Assembly (NCBI GenBank): GCA_016713225.1
Contig: JADJPO010000006.1
Location: 186,001 to 250,000 of the forward strand
From: Kineosporiaceae bacterium
GTDB taxonomy: Bacteria; Actinomycetota; Actinomycetes; Actinomycetales; Kineosporiaceae
Length of the DNA: 64,000 nt
Reading direction: 5' to 3'
Shown: piece after piece, positions 1-9,519 of the stretch
How positions within the stretch are numbered: position 1 is the stretch's first letter
Layout of the letters: every line of letters begins with the position of its first letter
The notes under the pieces: model-generated
What the model saw: only the letters and a program-made list of their open reading frames with translations
Told to the model about the DNA's origin: nothing
The model's database searches: none
Program-made: the position numbers and the translations under genes

Positions 1-81
1 CGTCCTCGACCCCGAGGTGATGGGTCGCGCGTCGGGCGAGGGACCCGAGTGCGTCCCCGCCCCAGATAGACGGAGATCTTC
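1..81. other. Upstream region of corrinoid uptake operon (cut by window edge)
   Basis: No gene is supported here. A GGAG ribosome binding site lies just before the ATG at 82. Operons of this type are often under a cobalamin riboswitch, but the visible part is too short to show its conserved core, so none is called. Confidence 0.4.
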
Positions 82-1047
82 ATGCGTCCCAGTTCTCGGC
101 GGAGCCGGATCGGCCTCGCTCTCATCGCCCCCGCAGTGCTGGCTCTGGCCGGTTGTGTGGGCACCACCTCGACCGGTGTTGCGGAGGCGCCGTCGGCCAG
201 CGCGTCGTCCAGCGCTGCGGCGGCCTTCCCGGTGACGGTCACCGGCGCCAACGGACCGGTCACCCTGCAGGCGGCCCCCGAGCAGATCGTGGTCATGGGC
301 CCGAGCGCCACCGAGACCCTGTTCGCCATCGGCGCCGGCACTCAGGTCGAGGCCGTCGACGACCAGTCCACCTACCCGGCGGAGGCGCCCAAGACCAAGC
401 TGTCGGCGTTCCAGCCGAACGCCGAGGCGGTCGCGGCCTACAAGCCCGACCTGGTCGTGGTCAGCAACGACGCCAACGGTCTGGTCGCCTCGCTGACCAA
501 GCTGAAGATCCCCGCCCTGGTGCTGCCCGCTCCGAAGAACCTCGACGAGGCCTACGAGCAGATGCGCACCCTGGGTAAGGCCACCGGCCACGCGGACGAC
601 GCCGAGAAGGTCGTCACGACCACCAAGGAGCGCATCGCCAAGGCCGTCGCCTCGGTGCCTGCCTCGGCCAAGGGCAAGAAGGTCTACCACGAGCTCGATC
701 AGACGTTCTACAGCGTCACCAGCACCACGTTCATCGGCACGGTGTACGCGCAGTTGGGCCTGACCAACATCGCGGACGCCGCCAAGGACGCCGCGGCCTC
801 GGGTGGCTACCCGAAGCTGTCGCCCGAGTACGTCGTGACCGCCGCGCCGGACCTGATCGTGTTGGCGGACACCAAGTGTTGCCAGCAGGACGCCGCCACG
901 GTGGCGAAGCGTCCCGGGTTCGCCGCGTTGCCCGCGGTGACGAAGGGCGCCGTGCTGGCCGCGGACGACGACATCGCCTCGCGCTGGGGGCCGCGGATCG
1001 CCGACTTCGCCGAGGCCGTGGCCGCCGAAGTGCAGAAACTCACCTGA
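82..1047 (+). CDS. Corrinoid/iron-type ABC transporter substrate-binding lipoprotein
   Basis: This 321-residue protein begins with a basic region, a hydrophobic segment and a lipobox ending LAGC, so Cys25 should be lipidated and the protein held outside the membrane. The mature part looks like the helical-backbone binding proteins of the BtuF/FhuD class (PeriBP_2), with typical phrases such as GPSATETLFAIGAG near residue 75 and a late SRWGPRIADFAEAVAAE helix. It is the first gene of a set whose permease follows 36 bases later and whose ATPase is fused to CbiZ, which points to cobalamin or cobinamide as ligand. Haem or siderophore binding cannot be excluded from this protein alone. The ATG has a GGAG site. 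Confidence 0.85.
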   Translation: MRPSSRRSRIGLALIAPAVLALAGCVGTTSTGVAEAPSASASSSAAAAFPVTVTGANGPVTLQAAPEQIVVMGPSATETLFAIGAGTQVEAVDDQSTYPAEAPKTKLSAFQPNAEAVAAYKPDLVVVSNDANGLVASLTKLKIPALVLPAPKNLDEAYEQMRTLGKATGHADDAEKVVTTTKERIAKAVASVPASAKGKKVYHELDQTFYSVTSTTFIGTVYAQLGLTNIADAAKDAAASGGYPKLSPEYVVTAAPDLIVLADTKCCQQDAATVAKRPGFAALPAVTKGAVLAADDDIASRWGPRIADFAEAVAAEVQKLT

Positions 1048-1083
1048 TCCGTAGCTGAGAAACGACCGACAACGGAGGGTCCG

Positions 1084-2118
1084 ATGGGCCTGATGCAGCA
1101 GCGCCGCCCGGTGGCCCTGGCCGCCGCCGGGGCGCTGCTGTTCGTCGCCCTGTTGATCGGCACCAGCCTGGGGGCGATCGCCTTGTCGCCCTCCGGCATC
1201 GTCTCGTCGGTGCTGCACTCGCTCGGGATTCGGGTCGGTAACCCGTTGCCCGACACCGAGTTCAACCTGCTGATGCAGATCCGCATGCCACGGGTGGTGC
1301 TGGCCGCCATGGTCGGCGGCATGCTCGCGCTGGCCGGGGCCTCGTATCAAGGGGTGTTCCGCAACCCGCTGGCCGACCCCTATCTGTTGGGGGCGGCGGC
1401 GGGTGCGGGATTGGGCGCCACCGTGGTGATCGCCTACTCGCCCAGCGGGATCGGGCCGATTGCGACGTTGCCGATGGCGGCCTTCGTCGGAGCGCTGACC
1501 GGTGTCGGGTTGTCGTATGCCCTGGGTGCCGTGGCGGCTCGACACGGCGGTGGCAGCGCGACGCTGTTGCTGGCGGGGGTTGCGGTCACCGCGTTTCTCA
1601 CCGCGATCCAGACCCTGGTGCAACAAGCCAAATCCGAGAGTCTGCGGCAGGTCTACTCGTGGATCCTCGGTCAGCTCGGCGCCGGCCATTGGGACGAGGT
1701 GCGCCTGGTGCTGCCCTACATGGTCGGCTCGACCCTGGTGCTGTTGTTCGCCGGGCGCGCGCTCGACGTCCTCGCGGTCGGGGACGACGAGGCCATCACC
1801 CTGGGCGTGCACCCGCGCCGGGTGCGGTTCGTCGTCCTGCTCGCCGCCTCGCTGGGGACGGCGTCCGCGGTGGCGGTCAGCGGCCTGATCGGGTTCGTCG
1901 GGCTGGTGGTGCCGCACATCGTGCGGCGGTTGGCCGGTAGCTCCTACCGCAGCGTGCTGCCGCTGTCGCTGCTGACCGGCGGGGCGTTCCTGGTGCTCGC
2001 CGACCTGGTCGCGCGCACCGTGCTCTCGCCCGCCGAACTGCCCATCGGGGTGGTGACCGCGTTCGTCGGGGCGCCGTTCTTCGCGGCGTTGCTGCGGGTC
2101 GGCGGCGGCTCGTCGTGA
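1084..2118 (+). CDS. FecCD/BtuC-family ABC transporter permease
   Basis: This 344-residue, very hydrophobic protein belongs to the FecCD/BtuC permease family (about ten transmembrane helices). Family signatures are visible: RNPLADPYLLGAAAGAGLGA around residue 90-110, and VSGLIGFVGLVVPHIVRR around residue 265-283, the stretch that contacts the ATPase. It would form the channel for the ligand delivered by the upstream lipoprotein. A GGAGGG site precedes the ATG. The ATPase gene starts 16 bases after its stop, so the three genes look co-transcribed. Confidence 0.9.
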   Translation: MGLMQQRRPVALAAAGALLFVALLIGTSLGAIALSPSGIVSSVLHSLGIRVGNPLPDTEFNLLMQIRMPRVVLAAMVGGMLALAGASYQGVFRNPLADPYLLGAAAGAGLGATVVIAYSPSGIGPIATLPMAAFVGALTGVGLSYALGAVAARHGGGSATLLLAGVAVTAFLTAIQTLVQQAKSESLRQVYSWILGQLGAGHWDEVRLVLPYMVGSTLVLLFAGRALDVLAVGDDEAITLGVHPRRVRFVVLLAASLGTASAVAVSGLIGFVGLVVPHIVRRLAGSSYRSVLPLSLLTGGAFLVLADLVARTVLSPAELPIGVVTAFVGAPFFAALLRVGGGSS

Positions 2119-2133
2119 GCGCATGGTGAGCGA

Positions 2134-3813
2134 GTGGTGAGCGAGCCGGTGTCCGGCGGCGTCCCGGTGCTCGAGGTGCGAGGGGTGTCGGTGACGCTCG
2201 GCCGCAGCCCGGTGCTCGACGGGGTGGACCTCTCGGTCACCGAGGGCGGCTGGTCGGCGGTGGTCGGCCCGAACGGCGCCGGCAAGTCGACGTTGTTGCG
2301 GGCGGTGGCCTCGCTGGTGGCCTATCGCGGCCAGGTACTGATCGGCGGCCTCGACGCCGCCCGGATGGCCGCCCGTGAGCGGGCACAACGCATCGCCTAT
2401 GCGCCGCAGACGCCGCTGATCCCCGAGTCGATGCCGGTGCGCGAGTACGTGATGCTCGGCCGCACGCCGTATCGGGCGCTGCTGGCCTCGCCGCGTGGCG
2501 CCGACCACGAGACGGTCGCCCGGGCGCTGACCCGGCTCGACCTCGACCACCTGGCCGACCGGATGCTGCGCACGTTGTCGGGTGGGGAACGGCAACGGGC
2601 CGTGCTGGCGCGGGCGCTGGCGCAGCGTCCCCGATTGCTGTTGCTCGACGAGCCCACCGCGGCGCTCGACCTCGGCCATGCCCAGCAATTGCTGGAGCTG
2701 GTCGACGGGTTGCGTCGCGAAGAGGGCCTGACGGTGCTGAGCACGCTGCACGACCTGGTGCTGGCCGGGCAGTACGCCGACCGCGTGGTGTTGCTGACCG
2801 GTGGCCGGGTGGTCGCGGACGGCGCGCCCGCCGAGGTGTTGACCGCGCAGGCGCTGGCCGAGCACTACGGGGTCAGCGCCGAGGTCGAGGCCGGCCCGAC
2901 CGGGGTGCGGGTGCACCCGGTGCGGCCGGGGTCGCCGTCCTCGTCCTCATCCCCGTCGCCGTCCCCGTCCCATGATCACCGTCAGATCGCAGTGTCCACC
3001 GCTTCGGCCGGAGCAAACGGCGATCCAACGGCGATCATGGAGGGTGGGAGGGGGGAAGACACCGTGACCACGGGGTCCCGCCGGGCCGGGCTGCTGCAGT
3101 ACTGGGACGACGCGGGCGTGCGTCGTCCGGTGCTGGTGCGCGCGCTGCCCGACGGGTGGCGGGCGATCTCGTCGGCGGTACTCGGCGGCGGCCTCGGCCC
3201 GTCCGGCTGGTGGCTGAACGCCCAGGTGTCGAAGAACTACCACCACCCCGATCCGGTGGCGCATGCCGGCGAACTCGCCGCGTCGTTCGGGCTGGCCGGT
3301 CCGGGGGTGGCGATGCTGACCGCGGCCGATGCCTCGCGGTTCACGCTGGCCGAGTCCGAGGGGGTCGAGGCGGTGGTGACGGTCGGTCTCGGGCTGCCGA
3401 TCACGGCGGCGGCGACGCCGCAGGCCATGGCCCTCGAGGACTACTCCCCGCCCGAGGTGCACCCCGCGCCGGGCACGATCAACGTGGTGGTCACCGTGCC
3501 GGTCGCGCTGAGCGATGCGGCGCTGGTCAACGCCGTGATGACCGCGACCGAGGCGAAGACCCAGGCGCTGGTCGAGGCGGGCGTGCCCGGTACCGGGACG
3601 TCGTCCGACGCGGTCTGCATCGCCTGCCCGGTGGGGACCGTGGGCGACGAGGGACTCTACGGTGGCCCGCGATCGATCTGGGGGGCACGCATCGCCCGCG
3701 CCGTGCACCGCGCGGTCGCCGACGGCACGACCGACTGGACCACTCAGCACCCACCCGGCGACCCGCACTGCCGCTGGGGCACGCCCTGGCCGGAGCCGCC
3801 CGCGTCACGCTGA
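2134..3813 (+). CDS. ABC transporter ATPase fused to CbiZ-type adenosylcobinamide amidohydrolase
   Basis: A 559-residue two-domain protein. Residues about 8-260 are an ABC ATPase: Walker A GPNGAGKST, signature LSGGERQRAVLARALAQRP, Walker B LLLLDEPTAALD and a switch histidine in STLHDLV. A Ser/Pro-rich linker follows. Residues about 310-555 match the CbiZ family, with HHPDPVAHAGELAASFGLAG, NVVVTVPVALSDAALVNAV and GTGTSSDAVCIACPVG. CbiZ removes the aminopropanol side chain of adenosylcobinamide so the corrinoid can be rebuilt into cobalamin. The fusion strongly suggests that the transporter imports corrinoids, which are remodelled on entry. The start is GTG at 2134; another GTG follows directly. 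A mini-ORF at 2123 stops after five codons. Confidence 0.88.
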   Translation: MVSEPVSGGVPVLEVRGVSVTLGRSPVLDGVDLSVTEGGWSAVVGPNGAGKSTLLRAVASLVAYRGQVLIGGLDAARMAARERAQRIAYAPQTPLIPESMPVREYVMLGRTPYRALLASPRGADHETVARALTRLDLDHLADRMLRTLSGGERQRAVLARALAQRPRLLLLDEPTAALDLGHAQQLLELVDGLRREEGLTVLSTLHDLVLAGQYADRVVLLTGGRVVADGAPAEVLTAQALAEHYGVSAEVEAGPTGVRVHPVRPGSPSSSSSPSPSPSHDHRQIAVSTASAGANGDPTAIMEGGRGEDTVTTGSRRAGLLQYWDDAGVRRPVLVRALPDGWRAISSAVLGGGLGPSGWWLNAQVSKNYHHPDPVAHAGELAASFGLAGPGVAMLTAADASRFTLAESEGVEAVVTVGLGLPITAAATPQAMALEDYSPPEVHPAPGTINVVVTVPVALSDAALVNAVMTATEAKTQALVEAGVPGTGTSSDAVCIACPVGTVGDEGLYGGPRSIWGARIARAVHRAVADGTTDWTTQHPPGDPHCRWGTPWPEPPASR

Positions 3814-3886
3814 CCGCTCACCCGCATTCGGGTATCGATCGGCCGGTTCCTGGGCGGGGGCGGTGTTGTTCGCATACCTTCGCGGC

Positions 3887-5314
3887 ATGTCCGCGTCCGA
3901 CCCCCACGGTGTCGTCGACGTGTCCGAGGTCGACCAGGCCGACCAGGCCGACCAGGTCGAGTTGGCCGAGTTGGCGGTCGTTGTCGCGGAGCCCTCGCGG
4001 CGGGCCCGGCGCGGCGCAGGCTGGGTGCCTGACGGCGTCCGGGAGCTGCTCGAGCCGCTGGCGGAGCGTCCGGTGCGCTTGCTGTGGGGCAGTCAACTGG
4101 TCAGCGAGCTCGGTGACTGGGCGGCACGCATCGCGGTGACCGCCCTGGTCTACGAGCGCACCGCGTCCCCGACGATGGCGGCAGCGGCGTTCGTCGCCGG
4201 GCTGCTGCCGTGGCTCGGCCCGGGCCAACTCCTGGCGGCGATGGCCGACCGGTACGGCCGACGGGGCGTGATGATCGCGGCGGACGTCGTCCGGGCCGTG
4301 GCCTTTCTGATCATCGCCCTGGTCCCGATGCCGTCCGGTGCCGTTCTGGCGCTCGTCGCGCTGGCCGGGCTGGCGACCGCACCGTTCGAGGCAGCCCGCT
4401 CGGCCGGGTTGGTGGAGTACACCAGTGAGGATCGCGTCGAGGCGGCCATCCGGCTCTCGGCCACGACCTACGACGCCGGCACGCTCATCGGGTACGCCGC
4501 CGGGGGCGTGTTGCTGGCCGTCGCCTCGCCCGCCTCGGCGTGCCTGCTCAATGCCGCCACCTTCGTGATCTCTGCCCTGCTACTGATCGGCCTGCCGCGG
4601 CAGGGGATCACCCCGTCCGCGCACGAGTCGGCACCGGCCTCGGAATCCCCATCGGAATCGGCCTCGGAATCCGCCTCGGAGTCCGCGGTACGCGCCGTCC
4701 TGGTGGCCGGCGCCGCGCTGTGGCGCGAGCCCACGCTGCGGGCTGCTGCACTGCTCGGGGTGATCCCGATCGCGGGGGGCACCGCTCTCGGCGCGCAGAG
4801 CGTGGCCTGGGCGGACACCGCCGTGCCGGGCCGGCCCTGGGTTCCCGGCGTGGTGCTCGCGGCGTCCACCGGCGTGTGCCTGGTCCTCACCGTGATGGTG
4901 CGGCCCCGGCCACGGGCGGACGCCACCCTGCGGCTGGCGGGTCGGCTGGCGATCGTGACCGGTGTGGCCGCAGGCCTGCTGTGCCTGCTCGGCCGGCCGC
5001 TCGCGGTCGGGGCAGCGCTGGTGGTGACCGGCGCCTTCTTCGTCCCGATCGTGCTGGCCCAGACGGTGATCGCCCCCCGGCTCGACCCCGGTCGGCGGGC
5101 GGCCAGTTTCGGACTGTTGATGGGACTGCTCACCGTGGCGCAGGCGGTGGTCTCGCCGCTGGTCGGCCGACTGGTCGGGGCGGCGGGTGCCCCCAGGGCG
5201 TTCGCGGTCACCTGCGCGCTGACGGCTGCGGCGGCGCTGGTCGTCGTCCTCGGCCGGGCGGTGCGAGTGGGACGGTCGAGCGGGGCCCACGTGCAGCTGC
5301 CGGACGGCGCCTGA
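3887..5314 (+). CDS. MFS transporter
   Basis: A 475-residue membrane protein of the major facilitator superfamily. The open frame extends upstream into the CbiZ gene, but ATG 3887 is the first sensible start. An acidic cytoplasmic N-terminus of about 60 residues precedes helix 1 (LLWGSQLVSELGDWAARIAV). The family motif between helices 2 and 3 is visible as ADRYGRRGVMIAAD. A low-complexity Ser/Glu loop (repeated ESASES units) at about residues 243-265 separates the two halves. This arrangement resembles the MFS_3/enterobactin-exporter-like group. The substrate cannot be told from sequence. It lies 73 bases after the corrinoid operon and may or may not belong to it. Confidence 0.8.
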   Translation: MSASDPHGVVDVSEVDQADQADQVELAELAVVVAEPSRRARRGAGWVPDGVRELLEPLAERPVRLLWGSQLVSELGDWAARIAVTALVYERTASPTMAAAAFVAGLLPWLGPGQLLAAMADRYGRRGVMIAADVVRAVAFLIIALVPMPSGAVLALVALAGLATAPFEAARSAGLVEYTSEDRVEAAIRLSATTYDAGTLIGYAAGGVLLAVASPASACLLNAATFVISALLLIGLPRQGITPSAHESAPASESPSESASESASESAVRAVLVAGAALWREPTLRAAALLGVIPIAGGTALGAQSVAWADTAVPGRPWVPGVVLAASTGVCLVLTVMVRPRPRADATLRLAGRLAIVTGVAAGLLCLLGRPLAVGAALVVTGAFFVPIVLAQTVIAPRLDPGRRAASFGLLMGLLTVAQAVVSPLVGRLVGAAGAPRAFAVTCALTAAAALVVVLGRAVRVGRSSGAHVQLPDGA

Positions 5315-5321
5315 CGCGAAC

Positions 5322-5801
5322 GTGAGCGTTAGCCTGCCACGCGTGGTCGAACTGCGGCGGGCGCATGCTGATCGTGATGCGGATGCACTGGCGGCCATCG
5401 CCCGCCGTGCGTATGCGCCGTTCGTGGAGCGGATCGGTCGGGCACCCCAGCCGATGCTGCTGGACTACCGGGTCGAGATCGCCGAATCCGAGGTGTGGGT
5501 GGCCGTGGCGGCCGGTGCCCTCGTGGGATTCGTCGTCCTGAAACCGGCCGACGATCGATCCCACCTGCTGCTCGACACCATCGCCGTCGACCCCCCTCGG
5601 CACGGTACGGGTGTAGGGCGAGAGCTGTTGCAGTGGGCGGAGAATCGAGCCCGTGAGCTGCGGCTGACGGAGGTCAGGCTCTACACCAACGAGGCCATGA
5701 CCGAGAACCTTCGGCTCTACCACCGCATCGGCTACGTGGAGACCGGTCGGGCCGTGAGCAACGGGTATCACCGGGTGTACCTCGCCAAGCGGTTGGACTG
5801 A
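5322..5801 (+). CDS. GNAT family N-acetyltransferase
   Basis: A 159-residue protein with the GNAT fold. The acetyl-CoA pyrophosphate-binding motif is visible as RHGTGVGRELL around residue 90, followed by the helix-strand LRLTEVRLYTNEAMTENLRLYHRIGYVETGR typical of motif B. The start is GTG 5322, eight bases after the MFS stop; a second GTG at 5343 is possible. It ends 11 bases before the convergent ABC exporter. The substrate is unknown. Confidence 0.8.
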   Translation: MSVSLPRVVELRRAHADRDADALAAIARRAYAPFVERIGRAPQPMLLDYRVEIAESEVWVAVAAGALVGFVVLKPADDRSHLLLDTIAVDPPRHGTGVGRELLQWAENRARELRLTEVRLYTNEAMTENLRLYHRIGYVETGRAVSNGYHRVYLAKRLD

Positions 5802-5812
5802 CCGCTGACACC

Positions 5813-8800
5813 TCAGCCGGCCAGGTGGCCCCACTGCTGCTGCAGGTCGGCCCACAGGCCCTGGTCGAGCACCGTGCCACCGGCGAGGACCAACACCTTG
5901 TCGGCCTGCTCCAACGCGGCCCGCTTGGACGTCGCACCGATCACGGTGATGCCACGCTCGCGCAGCGCTCGCCACAGGTCGAGCTCGGTGGTCACATCGA
6001 TCGCCGAGGACACGTCGTCCGCGATCAGCAGTTCGGTCCGTGGCGCCAGGGCACGTGCCAGGGCCACCCGCTGTAACTGTCCGCCGGACAATCGGGTGCC
6101 CTTGTGGCCGATCATCAACCCGAGCCCGCCGCCCGCACCGGACAGGTCGTGCTCGAGCTGCGCCGTGTGCACCGCGTGCCCGGGGTCGACCGAGTGCCCC
6201 AGCGTGATGTTCTCGGCAATGGTGCCGGACAGCACGCGGGGCAACTGCGCCACGTAGGCCACCTGGTTCGGCCGCAGGAACTCGGTCGGGTCGGCCACCT
6301 CGCGCCCGTTCCACAGCAGGTCACCGGTGTGGTGCACGATGCCCGCCAGCGCGCGCAGCAGTGAGGACTTGCCCGAGCCCACCGGGCCGACCACCAACAC
6401 CAGCTCGCCGCGCTCGACGGTCAGGTCGACGTCGCGGGCCCCCACCGTGCCGTCCTCGTGAACCGCGGTGAAGCCGCGCAGCTCGAGCCGTGAGAGTCGT
6501 TGCCGCTGAGCCGGAACCGGTGCCGGCGCGGTGCCGGCCGAGATGTCGACCCCCGGCACGGACGACGAGTACGCCGCCTCGCCGGACATCGCCACGGTGC
6601 GCCGGGTCCAGACCCGGGCCGACGGCAGCGCCGAGATGAGCGAGGCCGTGGTCCAGGCGAACCAGTGCGCCGACCCTACGGTGGCCACCGCGACCAGAGC
6701 CGCGGTGGCGTCGATCGACCCCCGCACGTACAGCGCCCAGATGCCGATCGGTGCCAGGCCCGCGACCATGGACGGCGTCGAGCGAGCCCACACCTGAACC
6801 ACGATCTCGCGCCGCTGGCGGTCGCTGCGCACCCGGTCCAGTCGGGCCAGGTGATCGAGTACCCCGCGGACGGCGCCCGACAGCTTCACCGTGCGGGCCG
6901 CCGACAGCGACGAGACCAGCGCCGTGGCGAACGCCGCCCGGGTGGCGACCGTGGTCGCGGCCCGCTTGGCCAGCCGCGGCCCGAACGCCGACGCAGCCAG
7001 GGCCGAGATCACCACCGTGGCCAGGAAGAACAGCGCCGGCACCGGTGAACCCGAGATCACGGTCATGCCCAGCACGATCACCATGATCGCCACCTGATCG
7101 ATCATGTTGTCGGCCAGGATCACCACCCGCTCGGTGTCGCCGCCCTGGGCCACCACCTCGGCCGGCGTGTGGGCGCTCACCCGGCGGGGGCCGGTCTGGC
7201 CGTGCACCAGGCGCAGGCTGATCCGCAGCATCTGGCGCACCCACCACTCGGGGAACCAGCGCCCGGTGAAGTAGTTGACCGGCACGGTGACCAGCAGGAC
7301 GGCGACCAACCCGGCGGCGGGCCAGAGCACGTCGCTGCGACTGCCCGGCTCGCCGGCGATCAGCCGGCTCCACAACCAGGGCAGCACGCTGCCGTCCAAC
7401 GCGAACAGCATGTACGGCAGGAACAGTGCGAGCGCCCCGAGCCCGAACCGCTTGTCGTTCAACGCCAGTCGGCCCACCTCGCGCAGGGTGCGTGCCGGTG
7501 GCGCCGGGGGTAGCGGTGGCGCCTCGACACGTTCGGGCTGTGCCGGTGCGAGCAGCGCGGCAGCGACCTGCGGCACCCCGTCGTCCACCAGGGCGTCGTC
7601 CCAGGCCTCGGTGGTGACGGGAGCATCGGCGACGGCGAGACCGGAACCTCCGGGCAGGGCGCCCGACGGGGCACCGAGAGCTGTTGCCGCAGAGCCTGTT
7701 CGACCCGCCGACAACAGGTCGGCGAACCGTTGGGAGGTGCTGAGTGGGCCGGCTTCCACGACGCGTCCATCGGCGAGGACCACGACCTCGTCGCACTGGC
7801 GCACGGACGACAGTCGGTGGGCGATCAGAATGCCGATCCGCCCGGTCAGCAACCGTTGGGTCGCAGCGTGGACGCGCGCCTCGGTCACCGGGTCGAGCCG
7901 AGCGGTGGCCTCGTCCAGGATCACCACGTGGGGATCGCGCACCAGGATGCGCGCGAAGGCGACCAGCTGTTCCTGCCCGGCGGACAGCACGTATCCGCCA
8001 TCCCCCAGCCGGGTCTCGATGCCGTCCGGCAGATCGCGAACCCATGGCTCCAGGCCGAGTTCGGCCATGGCCTCGGCCGCGTGCGGCAGGAGTTCGGGCT
8101 CGAACAGGGCCACGTTCTCGGCCAGCGTCCCGGCCAGGATCTCGGTGCGCTGAGGCACCACGGCAACCCATCGGCGCAACGCCTCGAGGTCGAGGTCGAG
8201 CAGATCGACGCCATCGAGGAACACCGTGCCCCGGGGCGGCTCCACCGCTCGGATCACGGCCTTGGCCAGCGTCGACTTGCCCGATCCGGTGCGCCCGATC
8301 AGGGCATAGGACCGACCACGCCGAAACGTCAGGTCGACGTCGCGCAGCGCCGGTGGACGCCGCGCCGGCCCCTCGCCGTCATACCGAAACGTCAGACCCC
8401 GCACCTGCAGATCACCGGCCGAGATCGCCCGGCCACCAACGGGTTCCTGTGGCGATGCGGCCAGCAGCACCACCCGGCCCCACGCGCCCAGGGCGTACTG
8501 CAGTTCGGGGATCATGCGGCTGATGTGCTCGACGGTCAGGCCGAAGGACACCGCCAGCAACCAGACGGCGGTGAGTTGGGCGGCGTCCACCCGGCCGGTG
8601 GCCAACCCCCAGGCGCCGCCCACCACGACCACGCCGATCGAGGCCCGGGTCAAGCCGGCCGCGATGACCGTGACGTTGGCCGACATCGCCCAGACCCGGC
8701 GACCGAACCGCAACACCGCACTCGACCGTTCGGCGAACAGCCGCAACACGTAGGGCCGGCCCAGGGTGGTGCGCACGTCGTCCTGGCCGTGGATCGATTC

Positions 8801-9364
8801 CTCCATGACCGCGGCGAGCGCCGACCAGGCCTCCTCCTCGGCCATGCGGGCCTGTGAGATCCGCCCGACGCGGCCGCGCAGACTCAGGGCCATCAGGCCC
8901 AGCGCGGCCAGCATGCCCACGCCGGCGGGCCACCAGACGACGAATGCCGTGACCACGGCGGCGACGCTGAGGGTCATCGACTGGATGATCCGTACCCCGG
9001 AGCCGCGCAGCTCGGAGGCCACCTGATAGACGTCCTGGTCGATCCGGTCGAGCAACTCACCGACCGGGGTCGCCTCCAGGGTCTGCAGGTCCTGCCCGAA
9101 CGCCACGGCACACAGCCGCCGCCGCACCCGGGCCGCCCAGTCGGCGGTGAGGCCGGCGACGGCCAGGCCGACCACCAGGTCGGCCACCACCTTGATCGTC
9201 AGGGCGACGGCGAGGGCCACCAGCACCCGCGTCGAGCGGGAGGTGAGCAGCTGCCCGGCGAAGGGTGCGGCCACCGCCTGGCCGCCGGCGCCCAGCACGA
9301 TGAGCACCACGAGCAGGGCCACCCGCCGTGGCGAGGTGGCCCACAGATCACGTAGCAGCATCAT
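5813..9364 (-). CDS. Fused heterodimer-type ABC exporter (TMD-NBD-TMD-NBD)
   Basis: A single 1183-residue chain holds two complete ABC exporter halves. Half one has a membrane domain, then Walker A GRTGSGKST, signature LSAGQEQ and Walker B VVILDEATARLD. Half two has a second membrane domain, then Walker A GPVGSGKSS, signature LSGGQLQR and a Walker B ending in LLIADDVSSAID, where the catalytic Glu is replaced by Asp. One normal and one degenerate ATP site is usual for heterodimeric exporters; here the halves are covalently joined. The start is ATG 9364 with GGAG upstream. A TTG at 9430 would extend the frame but has no ribosome site. Cargo is unknown (lipid, peptide or drug). Confidence 0.88.
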   Translation of the reverse strand: MMLLRDLWATSPRRVALLVVLIVLGAGGQAVAAPFAGQLLTSRSTRVLVALAVALTIKVVADLVVGLAVAGLTADWAARVRRRLCAVAFGQDLQTLEATPVGELLDRIDQDVYQVASELRGSGVRIIQSMTLSVAAVVTAFVVWWPAGVGMLAALGLMALSLRGRVGRISQARMAEEEAWSALAAVMEESIHGQDDVRTTLGRPYVLRLFAERSSAVLRFGRRVWAMSANVTVIAAGLTRASIGVVVVGGAWGLATGRVDAAQLTAVWLLAVSFGLTVEHISRMIPELQYALGAWGRVVLLAASPQEPVGGRAISAGDLQVRGLTFRYDGEGPARRPPALRDVDLTFRRGRSYALIGRTGSGKSTLAKAVIRAVEPPRGTVFLDGVDLLDLDLEALRRWVAVVPQRTEILAGTLAENVALFEPELLPHAAEAMAELGLEPWVRDLPDGIETRLGDGGYVLSAGQEQLVAFARILVRDPHVVILDEATARLDPVTEARVHAATQRLLTGRIGILIAHRLSSVRQCDEVVVLADGRVVEAGPLSTSQRFADLLSAGRTGSAATALGAPSGALPGGSGLAVADAPVTTEAWDDALVDDGVPQVAAALLAPAQPERVEAPPLPPAPPARTLREVGRLALNDKRFGLGALALFLPYMLFALDGSVLPWLWSRLIAGEPGSRSDVLWPAAGLVAVLLVTVPVNYFTGRWFPEWWVRQMLRISLRLVHGQTGPRRVSAHTPAEVVAQGGDTERVVILADNMIDQVAIMVIVLGMTVISGSPVPALFFLATVVISALAASAFGPRLAKRAATTVATRAAFATALVSSLSAARTVKLSGAVRGVLDHLARLDRVRSDRQRREIVVQVWARSTPSMVAGLAPIGIWALYVRGSIDATAALVAVATVGSAHWFAWTTASLISALPSARVWTRRTVAMSGEAAYSSSVPGVDISAGTAPAPVPAQRQRLSRLELRGFTAVHEDGTVGARDVDLTVERGELVLVVGPVGSGKSSLLRALAGIVHHTGDLLWNGREVADPTEFLRPNQVAYVAQLPRVLSGTIAENITLGHSVDPGHAVHTAQLEHDLSGAGGGLGLMIGHKGTRLSGGQLQRVALARALAPRTELLIADDVSSAIDVTTELDLWRALRERGITVIGATSKRAALEQADKVLVLAGGTVLDQGLWADLQQQWGHLAG

Positions 9365-9519
9365 GTGCCGAGCTCCGTCGATGGACAGGGGATGGTGTTC
9401 GAGCCTGCTCCTCGATCGGCCGGGGCTCAACTGAATTAGTCGCCGGCTGAATCAGTCGCCGGCACACCGAGGCCGAGGGCGCCGCCGCGGACCATCCGGC
9501 GGCGTCCTCGCGCCTCGAG

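Noticed and set aside
1..81. Possible cobalamin riboswitch before the corrinoid uptake operon
   Set aside because: The expected context is right, but the conserved B12-box core is not visible in the 81 bases available; it may lie outside the window.
3662..3886. N-terminal extension of the MFS transporter
   Set aside because: The extra 75 residues are the CbiZ gene read in another frame; ATG 3887 is the better start.
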